Below are positions 12,367 through 21,900 of a stretch of 64,000 nucleotides of DNA, one piece after another. Position 1 is the first letter of the stretch. The number at the start of each line of letters is the position of its first letter. Source of the stretch: Danio rerio (taxonomy: Eukaryota; Chordata; Actinopteri; Cypriniformes; Danionidae); the NCBI RefSeq assembly GCF_049306965.1, contig NC_133176.1, forward strand, positions 48,032,001 to 48,096,000. Direction: 5' to 3'. The notes below the pieces were generated by a model. It saw only the letters and a list, made by a program, of their open reading frames with translations. It searched no databases and was not told the origin of the DNA. A program made the translations under genes and the position numbers.

Positions 12367-12960
12367 AGGAACACTGAGTTAAACAGGTGAGTTTTACCTT
12401 TTCTGAATCCATTCAGCCGATTTCTGGACCTGGCAGTAGCACTTTTAGCTTAGCTTAGCATAGATCATTGAATCGGATTAGACCATTAGCATCTCACTCA
12501 AAAATGATTTACAAAATAGTTAATTGTGTTGTGCTAAAGAGAATTATTTGTGCTTATTTTGCTATTTAAAGCTTGACTTGTTACATTGTGTACTAAAGGC
12601 AACAAAAAGTTGACATTTTCTAAGCCGACATGTATAAGAACTATTCTCTCGTTCTGGCATTATAATCAAGGAACTTTGCTGCTGTACCTTGGCTACAGCA
12701 GCCACAATCATGATCTCTTAGTATACGTGTATTATTATGAAAATTCAATAAACTTCATTATATATATTTTCTAAAATCACAAAAACTGTGCACAACTTTG
12801 TAATTGAAACCATGCTAACAACTGTTAGCTGACATGTAGCTGTGAAGTTACATACAGTCAAAGTTTTGTCTTGGCTGTTGTGAGCTATAGAGAGTGATCA
12901 GCTCTGCTTGTACTGTTATTGACTTGACAGCTGCAGATGAAGACTCCAGAGGTCCCGGAG
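12367..12960. repeat. Interspersed repeat family A, copy 1
   Basis: It starts after TTAA with AGGAACACTGAGTTAAACAG and includes CTTTTAGCTTAGCTTAGCAT and ATTAGCATCTC, then TGTTAGCTGACATGTAGCTG. The same blocks occur in order at 17667-18142 with 18883-18960, and at about 19000-19390. The transposon class is not clear. Confidence 0.6.
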
Positions 12961-13106
12961 TTACTGGCTAGGAGTGCATTTTGTAGGTAAATCAGGAGGT
13001 GTGGAAAAGGGGGTGCTGTGACGTGGTAGAAATGCGGTCAAAGGAGATTCAGTCAGGATGACTGGGGGAATCTTGTAGAATATGGCATTTGACTTTTCTG
13101 CTTTTA
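12961..13106 (-). other. Possible terminal exon of the unknown minus-strand gene
   Basis: On the minus strand a strong acceptor (pyrimidine run, then CTCTCTCAG) at 13107-13108 opens a frame of 47 codons ending in TAA at 12961-12963. It reads KAEKSNAIFYKIPPV and onward, is rich in Pro, Ser and Thr, and is not repeat-derived. The frame needs one base from the previous exon, whereas exon 4 of the unknown gene ends in phase 0. Either an exon between them was missed or this is a chance frame. Confidence 0.3.
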
Positions 13107-13227
13107 CTGAGAGAGAAAATAAGAAAGACAACCATGTTAAGTTCATTTGTTTCAATTAGTGCCCGATTATGCTTATTTAAAGTTTCCTGATTCAGTTTTG
13201 AGGGTCTCCTGTGCTGTTTTACATACA

Positions 13228-13458
13228 TTCATTCATTTATTTTCTTGTCAACTTAGTCCTTTTCTTAATCCGGGGTCGCCACAGCGGAATGAACCGCCAA
13301 CTTATCCAGCAAGTTTTTTACGCAGCGGATGCCCTACCAGGCGCAACCCATCTCTGGGAAACATCCACACACACATTTACCCACACGCTCATACACTACG
13401 GACAATTTAGATTACCCAATTCACCTGTACTGCATGTCTTTGGACTGTGGGGGAAACC
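13228..13458 (-). mobile_element. DANA SINE, truncated
   Basis: Reverse-oriented DANA 3' and middle sequence: ATTCATTTATTTTCTTGTC, AGCGGAATGAACCGCCAAC, then GTCTTTGGACTGTGGGGGAA. The tRNA-derived head is missing. Confidence 0.85.
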
Positions 13459-13639
13459 ATAATTAAAAGGAAACGCATAACCAAATGCAAATTTCAGCAC
13501 TATTCAGCACAATGATAACAACAGTGATGGAATTGGTTTCATAGACAAAGCAAACCAAACTCTTCCACACTTTAAGTACAACTACAGTGTTCAAACCACA
13601 CTCATTCTGAAAACATACTGCTATATACTGCTATATACA

Positions 13640-14360
13640 TACTGCTATATACATTTCTGGAGCGTGCCAAACACGTCCCATGAGTTAAGTTTTTTTTATT
13701 TATTTATTTTATTTTATTTTTTGCAGTTTTTGTTTTCGCAAATCCACCAGGGGCTACTGTGTATTTTACCACATTCTCACCCTGTTATTTACTTGTTTAT
13801 TTTATTTTTTGCTTTCTGGAACTTTTCTTTGTCAACACCTGTCTGCGTCTCAAGTCCACCACTGTACATGGTGAGCTAACTGGACAAACTGGTAACAGCA
13901 GGAAAGCCTTGTGGCGGATGTAGGGCGTACTCACAGTATACTCTCCGAATCGTGCCCAGGCTCGTTTCCCAGATCGTTTGAGAAGTGTAAGTGCTCTGAA
14001 TCTGGATTTATTAATCATTCTTACTGTTAAATGAATGCAAACTGTCGTGGATAATTAAAGATGCAAACCCCTCACTGCACGACAGCTGCACCTTCAGCAA
14101 ACCTCCTAATTTCTGCAGCACGAGGACTTTAAGATCATTTATGAGCGTCAAAAGTGGCTGATCTGTTCGGCAAATATTTGACTGCGTGTCACTGCATATC
14201 ATACGACTTAAACGATATAACTAAACAAATCTCCATTGTGCTGAAAGAAAGCGCTTACTGAACAGCGCATCATCGATGACGTAAGCATGCCCAGGCCCGA
14301 ATGTAAGCAATGCTTTGGCCTGGTTCAAGGCAACTGTACATAGTGTGAGTCTTGCAAGGG
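13640..14360. repeat. Composite of two transposon fragments
   Basis: 13640-13905 matches the element at 11229-11755 (ATTTCTGGAG, GCAGTTTTTGTTTTCGCAAA, CTGGACAAACTGGTAAC). 13928-14352 has weak terminal inverted repeats (ACTCACAGTATAC at the left; reverse complement ACTCACACTATGTAC at the right), each followed by CAGGC-type sequence. No coding capacity and no confident target duplication. Confidence 0.45.
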
Positions 14361-15319
14361 GTATAGAGACAAACCCCATCCACCCAACCCCCAGTGTTCA
14401 CTTTCGTCCCCAACAATGTCCCTATCCCTCACCTCTTCCCTTCACTTTTATCCTTGACACCCCCACCCCCTCCCTTTAGACTTATGCGCAAAACTGTAAT
14501 ACTTCTTAAAACATTTGCGAATAAAGCTATGTTTCTAGACAATGAGTCAAAAAGAACAACATAAACTGGTGGCGAATGTCAAAAAAAAATTTGACTTTGC
14601 TGCAGTTAAAGAAGACCATCGACCTTTTTTCTTCTATTAAACATTACTTGAAGACAATGCAACACAATGTATGCAGAGATAATAATACTAAACAAGTGAT
14701 GATTGACTTTGGTTAAGGGATTTTAGAAAAACCAAAATAACATTTTAGACGTTTTACAATAGTTGGTCTGCTGGTTTATACTTTAATGCCACCACCCCCG
14801 TGCACTCATTTTTGTTATCACATGATGCTGGAATTTATTCAATAAGTGAGATTCCATCATAGTTTCTACATTTGTTCTTATCAGATAAAACGTTTATCTC
14901 ACTTATTTGTACGCATACATTTTTTTATGAGCATTTTTCATTATTTTTGCTCATTTTGACATTTCTGTTAAGTATTTACTAAAATGTGGTATTCCAAAAT
15001 GCACAAAAGGATGAAAACATAGCTGATACAGTAGCTCTATGAATTGTGCACATGGATATTTGCCTTTGTTGACCTTTTAAGATTCACACACAGCTATGCT
15101 GCACAATATGAAGGATGTAATATCATTAAGAAGCATGATGGGCACTTGAACTCAACTGTTGCTGCTGAGCTTTTTTTCTCTTACCTTTTTTGTGTTTTTT
15201 TGGTGGTCGGTGGGGTCTCTTTTTGCTAAGACGGATTCGACTCTTGAGGGCGGAGTTGTCCAACAATGCGAACGACTGGAGAAATATTTTTTCATGAATT
15301 TATTCCATGTTATACTAAG
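14361..15319. other. Gene-free stretch downstream of the unknown gene
   Basis: I see no exon, RNA gene or clear repeat boundary. A pyrimidine-rich CCCCACCC stretch lies at 14375-14480; the remainder is ordinary AT-rich DNA. Confidence 0.5.
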
Positions 15320-15935
15320 TTATTACTATGGAAGCCCGTCCCTGCCACTGCATAATAAATAAGTAAAAATATTTACAAATTATACTTTATTATTACAAAT
15401 TATTACTCAGGATTCTGACTTTATAATTTAAAATTTTGACTTTATAACTCGGATTTCTGACATTAAAAGTCAGAATTCTGACTTAAGAACCCAGAATTGC
15501 AACTTTATAACTCGGAATTCTGGATTTTTAACTCAGAATTGCGACTTTAAACTTGGAATTCTGACTTTATAATTTAGAATTCTGACTTTATTATTTAGAA
15601 TTCTAACTTTATAATTTAGAATTCTGACTTTAAAACTCGGAATTCTGACTTACTAACTCGGAATCCTGACTTTATAACTCAGAATTGCGACTTTATAACT
15701 AGGAATACTGACTTTATAACTCGGTATTCTGACTTTATAACTCAAAATTTTGACTTTATAACTCAGAATTGCGACTATAACTCAAAATACTAAAAAAGAA
15801 AAAAGAACTCGGAATTCTAACTTAAGGACCAGGAATTCTGACTTTAATAATCTGAGTTCTGACTTTTTTGTTTTATTAATTAATAATTTTGTATTATTTA
15901 GTGGCATGAACGGGTTTCCATAGTAATTTCTCATA
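15320..15935. mobile_element. Foldback element containing a 21-bp tandem array
   Basis: A diverged array of about 21-bp units (type GAATTCTGACTTTATAACTC) runs from about 15405 to 15860. It is flanked by inverted copies of one sequence: TTACTATGGAAGCCCGTCCC with CTGCCACT (15320-15350) and its reverse complement AGTGGCATGAACGGG with TTTCCATAGTAA (15900-15933). The inverted flanks suggest the array is the interior of a non-autonomous transposon. Confidence 0.65.
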
Positions 15936-15964
15936 ATAAATCCTATAAAAAATGTGTTCCCCAC

Positions 15965-18900
15965 CTTAATTGCTGAAAAGTCTATCAGATTAACTTCTGA
16001 TGCCTTCCTTTTCGCTATTGGAATGTCATTTTTGGGAAGAATATAGATTTCCACACAGTCATAGATGTCATCTGATTTCTTTGACTCACAGTCTGTCTTC
16101 TGTTTAACAGCATTATTAGTTAGAAGTGATTTTGGGATGGCAAAAACACTTGCATCTGATTCAACTCGTTCTACACGTGCTACTCGTGCATGACTGTTGA
16201 CTTCTGCAGCTTCCTCTTGTTGAACATCATCAACACTGTCCTGAGTGGTCTTTATGTCCTCTGGTGGGTCCGGTTCTGGTATTGGCTCAGGTACGCCGAC
16301 CTGATTATCTGTTTCTAGTTTGGAAAGATCACACGAGATTGACTGATCACTAGTATCTTTCTCATCCAAACTGCTTTTACTAGGCAAGTAGTTGAGCCAT
16401 TCGTCTCCTGTGAATATTTCCTCCATTAGGTTGATAGGTTCAATATTGAGTTTGAAGTCTCTTAAGGTAAATTTTCTGTTTAGAAAGATGGAAAAATATA
16501 TTAGATTAAACAAATATATTGAAAAACGATTCTTATCAGATTAAACGAGTTTTATTATTTAAGTAGTAAATAATGTAAATGTGGCGGAGCAAAAATGGGC
16601 GGATCGATTGGTAAAATTGGTTGGGTTCAGGGAAAGAGGAGGGCGGGTCGGCCGATTGGCCGGTCGCGCAGTCAATTATCCGGTCAGTCGGACAGCGGCC
16701 TCTGGTGGGTTCACGCGAGAACGGCGCGGGCGCGGGCGCGAACCGCACTCGCGAGAGGCATCTGAGGTGCCAAAAAGCGCACAACAGCGGCCTCTCGTGG
16801 ATTCGCAAAAACAAAAACTGCAGCTGTACGTACCCGCCGGGACGTATCCCGCGGTCTCCAGAAACGTCCACGGGACTGCGTTTCCACAATGAGCCTGGGT
16901 TGGTTTAGGTTTGGGGTAGGTTTAGACGTTAATAAAATACAATTAATGGGAAATTTAAAAAATTATATATGCTTGTTAACATCTAAGTATGTGATCTATA
17001 GGTGATTAACCATGAAAACAACCCTACTGGCCCATATCTATCAGCTAAAAAACACTGATAATGCCCATTCAAACGAGTGATAATATCTGAATCGACTGGT
17101 AGTCAAAAAAGTTTGCCTTAAAGGAATTCACCCCCACAAAAATGACAATTTCCTTATCATTTACTCAAACTCGAGATGTTCTAAGTGTTTACAAAAAAGA
17201 AGATATTCTGATAAATGTTTGTAAAAACCAACCAATGACATCTGTAGGAACTAAACATAGCATGGCTGTCAATAGCTGCTCATTTCCAGCATTTTTCAAG
17301 ATATCTTCCTTTGTGGATAATGAATAAATGATAACATCATTTTTGACTGAGCTCTCCTTTTAAATGATGAAATAGTGATTTTTAACTAACAACGCGCTGC
17401 GTGTGGAACTGCAGACATTACCGTAGGCTACACATTTCCTGGTCTGGAGGCTCTTTTGAGCAGATTAACTGTTTCAGGGGTCAGCAGTAACAGATCTCTA
17501 CTACTACAAACATGTTTGTGTTTGATTTCTTCCATCACTTCATATAAAAGGAATGCCACACAACTAGATGTGGGAAATGCGAGTTATAAATAGATGGACT
17601 GAGTAATGCTACTCATAAGGAAGTCGAAGAAACAAAGCATATTTCAAATGAGGAAAAGAGTGTTAAAGGAACATTTCACTGTTTAGAAATGGTCGCCTTT
17701 TACAAATGTCCTAGAGATAAACAGTTGAGTTTCACCATTTTGGAATCTATTCACCCAATCTCTGGGAGCCCTTTTAGCTTAGCCTAGATTAGCATATATC
17801 ATTGAATGGGTTAGATCAGGAGTGTCAAAGTTAATTCCTGGACGGCTGCAGCCCTGCAGAGTTTAGTTCCAGCCCTGCTTCAACACTGTAGGTTTCAAAC
17901 AAGCCTAAAGCACTCAATTCATTTGATCAGGTGTGTTTGAATAGGAATGAAACTGTGCAGAGCTGCAGCCCTGCAGGAACTGAGTTTGACACCTGTGGGT
18001 TAGATCATTAGCATCTCGTTTACTTATTACCAAAGAGTTATCAAAGACTTAGTTATGGCATCATCAGATTACACCGTTTGTTGTGAGTACACATCATATT
18101 GTGGTGAAAATGTGTCTTTGAGCAGACAGTCTACTGTTACACTAACCGTACTTTCACACCGAAAGCGGCGACAGCGTCAAAGTAGCCGGAAGTCATTCAT
18201 TTTCAATGAGAGCCGGCGGCGATAAGCGGCGAGGAGCAGCGCGGCGCGTCTTCGCCGGCGTGAGCGTCGAGGAGAGTTGAAATAAAGTCAACTTTATGGT
18301 AATGAGCTATGACGCGGTTCGGCGGCAAGCAATCAGAATGAAGTCGTCCATCGCTTGATAGCAGTTCAGAGAACACAGACCTGTGAACTTTGGTTCCGAC
18401 CATAGTTGTTCCCAAGGGTTTGATTATTGCGGTCGCCGGATTTCCAATTATTTCCAATTTTTTCCTGCAGGAACATACATTAAATAAGTTACTGGCCACT
18501 TACTGATATTCATTAATGTTATATAAATTTATCTTAAAAAAGCGGGAATCTCACGCGATGTGACGATACAAAACAGTACTGCTGCTTCAGGATATTTCAG
18601 ACATATGGACACATATTGGATAAATAGAGCAAAGCCACACCACACACAACTTGATCTTCCATTGTTGTATGAATTTAATAAGAAGTGCGCAACATTTTCA
18701 CGCTAGAAACATGTTTTATGCAGGAATGTAACTGATATGCTGCAACGGCTCCTTTAAATACGAGATCAATGTAGCGAGTTTTGACGCTCTCGCCGCAGGA
18801 GCTGAAGGCAGAGAGCGTTGTCGCCAGGGCGGCCAGAGCGACCTTGGACACTCTCGCCGCTTTCGGTGTGAACGTACGGTAAGACTGCTAGCTGACCTGT

Positions 18901-21900
18901 GCTTGCAAGGTTGGTGTGATTTCACAAAGTAGGACATCTTCTGCACCTATGCTGATACTGGAGCATTCATTCTAGTAATGTTTTTAGTACATGTTTTTCT
19001 TTGGGAGCACTTTTAGCTTAGCTTAAAAAACCAGTAGAGTCAGCAGTTTCTTCAGTGGTCTTGTTTCGATTTGACAGGTTTAGCCTTACTCTCTTCATAA
19101 TAACATAAGTTTTTTTTAAAAAAATGTAAATGTTCAACGTTCATGAACATTATTTCTGCAGGAGTCCTGTAGGATGTATCGAGGCTACAACTTCCTAAAA
19201 TTCCACATTAAATCATGGCATTATCAAAGTATGTCTTTGTTTGTTGTGAATATGCATCCTCTAGTGGCGAAAATGACATGCTGCATTTTTGAGCAGACTA
19301 CTGTTACGCTAATGACTGCTAGCTGACATGTGGTTGTAAGGTTTACCAATTAGGACATGTTCTACATCTGTGTTGATCCTGAAACAACTTTCTAATCAGC
19401 TAATCGGAATTAAGGGATAAGTTTAGAGTTTATGTTGAGTTTAGGCTTACAGTTAGGGTAATGTGCTTCTACATGATTGTTATCCAATTATTATTCCCCT
19501 CTAATTTTTGGAATAATTTACAGTTAGGTTTTGGTTTAGGGGTAGGGATTAAGTACGGATTAAATTTTTGAACAAAAATTATGTTTAAGGATCAACATAG
19601 GTGTTAATCCAGGATTGCATTGTACTTAGCAAAAATCCCACAATGTTTACAAAGCAACTTGATATAATGTCCAAAGTCTTACCAATAAATGTGAACTAAA
19701 CAGATTTTAATAAGTACAGGGATGCAAATGTAAGTGTGGTAGTTGAGTATTGAAATATGTCTAGCATATCACACCTGTCTAAGATAACATATTTTCCCTT
19801 TTTCATTGGGAGAGGTGGTGGAATGTCTGGATCCTCAGCTTCCATCTGCATGGAGAATAGTTCAGATTTAAGTTAGGTGGAAATAAACAAGAGGAAAATT
19901 GAAATATCAGCTAACAAAAAAAGTTTACAGCTGTCATTCAAATAGTTCATAATGTAAAGGCCCCAATATACTTTGAAATGGAATTTGAAGGATGAACAGG
20001 TCATTTGATACTAAAATCATGCAAAACTGAAGCTCATTTTAGTTCATTAAAACACAGCTAGTCAACTCACACTTTCCAGAGAAATTCAAGCTACCTTTGG
20101 TTCAATGTAATAGGTAGGCATGGCTCGGTGACTTCACCTTCTTTACTATAGAATCAGTCACTACATTCCATTCTGAAGGGCTCATTCCTATGCCCTGAAC
20201 CAGGGTGCAAAAACTCGGTTCTGGAGGGCCGGTGTCCTGCATATTTTAGTTCCAACCCCAATTAAACAAATCTGAATCAGCTAATCAAGCTCTTTATATA
20301 TACTAGAAACTTCCAGGCAGATGTGTTGAAGGAAGTTGGAGCTAAACTCTGCAGGACACCGGCCCCCCAGGACCAAGTTTGGGCACCCCGCCCTCAACCC
20401 TTCGAAGGGTTTACCCTCCAGACTAGAGTTTCAGTTTCAAAGGGATTGTGGCATAGGGATGAGCCTTATTTTAACTTGCTGTCCGACACCAAACAACTTT
20501 CCTGCGCCAAGGATTGTATCAGGGCCTGAAGTGTCCTTCAGTTGTACCCTTCAAATTCCTTCATTCTGATGTGGCCAGTTTTTACCCCTTTGGTTTGGAA
20601 GGACACTTCTTATGTTTTCATTTCTGAAGGGCCCTTCAGAAGGCCATACTGTATATATCTCATTTGGAAAGTAGCGATCATATCTAGTTAACTTCCGTTC
20701 AGTCGTCAAGGTCAGAAGTACAAAAGTAAAAGCACTGAATAACTGTTTTATAGTAAAAACTATACGAACCCTTGTATTGTTTTTCATACTGTAAAGCTGT
20801 TTGTTTTAAAGAAATCTGTAGTGTAAAGTGAAACTTTAAAAAACAAAGACTTTAAGGCTGAAGTGCCCAGAGTTCATAAGTGCCATAATCAGATGCTTTC
20901 TTAACTGTTGTTTTCTCGCCGTCTTTTTTGTTTGTACTGAGAGACTATTACTCAAACAGCACAATAACTCTGATAAAAAACAACATATTTTTATAAGTTT
21001 GAGGAAAGCAGGAAAGATAGAACGTCTTTGTGAGTAGATTGGGGCCTCAACAGGATAGTTTACCCAAAATAGAAAATTTCCTCATGATTGAATAGACGTC
21101 AATAGCTGCTTTTTCCAGTAAACATCCTTCAGTATATCTTACTTTGTGTTCAACAGGGGAAAGAAACTCAAACAGGTTTTGAACAAGTGCAGGAGAGTAA
21201 ATGAAGACAGAATTTTCAGTTTAGTGTGAATTATTCATTTAAAAGATCTGTCAGGCCTTTGAACTATGAGGAAGTATACATACAGGCTGTTCCTCTTCCT
21301 CCACGTTGTCTTCTGCACTCGTACTTGTGTTCTGCTCACAATCCTGCTTTTCTTTAAACCTTTCTTTCAGTTTTTGAGTAAAATTCTTCATCTTGTGTTT
21401 CACTCCTTTCTTCTGTGTTTTGGCGAGCGAGTTATCTTGTTCTGTCATACCTGAATTCTCCAATGTTACAATCTCAGCTGCTTTGCTCAAGTGTTTCGGT
21501 GTCATTATATCTGCACAGTTGTCAAATTCCTGTGAGTTTAAAGCACTCGGGGCTGATAGTGGTCTCTCTTCTTTAGGCTTGGTGCTCACTGGCTCTGAAG
21601 CAGATCTTGTTGTCCTTCCTACTACCTTTTTAGCAGTCTGAGCGTTGCTTGTGTCCATGCTAACTGTATTAGAAGAACCAGAGCAAGCCTCATCAAGTAC
21701 TTCAGTTTTAGTCTGTGCAAAGTCAGCTCTGTCTGAGGAAAATGAAAGGTCAGGATTTGGTGCTGATGATTGTTGAGATGGTTCGTCCAACAATAATGCA
21801 GCTTCAGACTTGTCCTCGACCATGCTAGGGTCTTTGTTGTTTTTGACCTCCACCAGTTTACTTTCTTTCAACTCTGCCACCTTAGTTAGCAATGCCAAAG

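Larger units (their letters stand above)
17667..18960. repeat. Interspersed repeat family A, copy 2, with two nested insertions
   Basis: It starts after TTAA (17663-17666) with AGGAACATTTCACTG and contains AGCATATATCATTGAATGGG. Sequence resembling copies 1 and 3 is split by a hAT foldback element (17817-17997) and by a Harbinger-like element (18146-18879), and resumes as GACTGCTAGCTGACCTG. Confidence 0.7.

Noticed and set aside
14011-14202. 63-codon minus-strand frame as a middle exon of the unknown gene
   Set aside because: It lies within a probable transposon fragment (13928-14352), the acceptor lacks a pyrimidine tract, and the phase fit is poor.
15782-15964. Extension of exon 4 of the unknown gene past its donor
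   Set aside because: The frame stays open only because the 21-bp array unit is a multiple of three. The AAG|GTGGGG donor at 15964 is the better end.
16581-16892. Overlapping frames of 95-117 codons on both strands
   Set aside because: They fall in the CG-rich transposon fragment at 16580-16896, where stop codons are rare for compositional reasons. No splice context or family resemblance.
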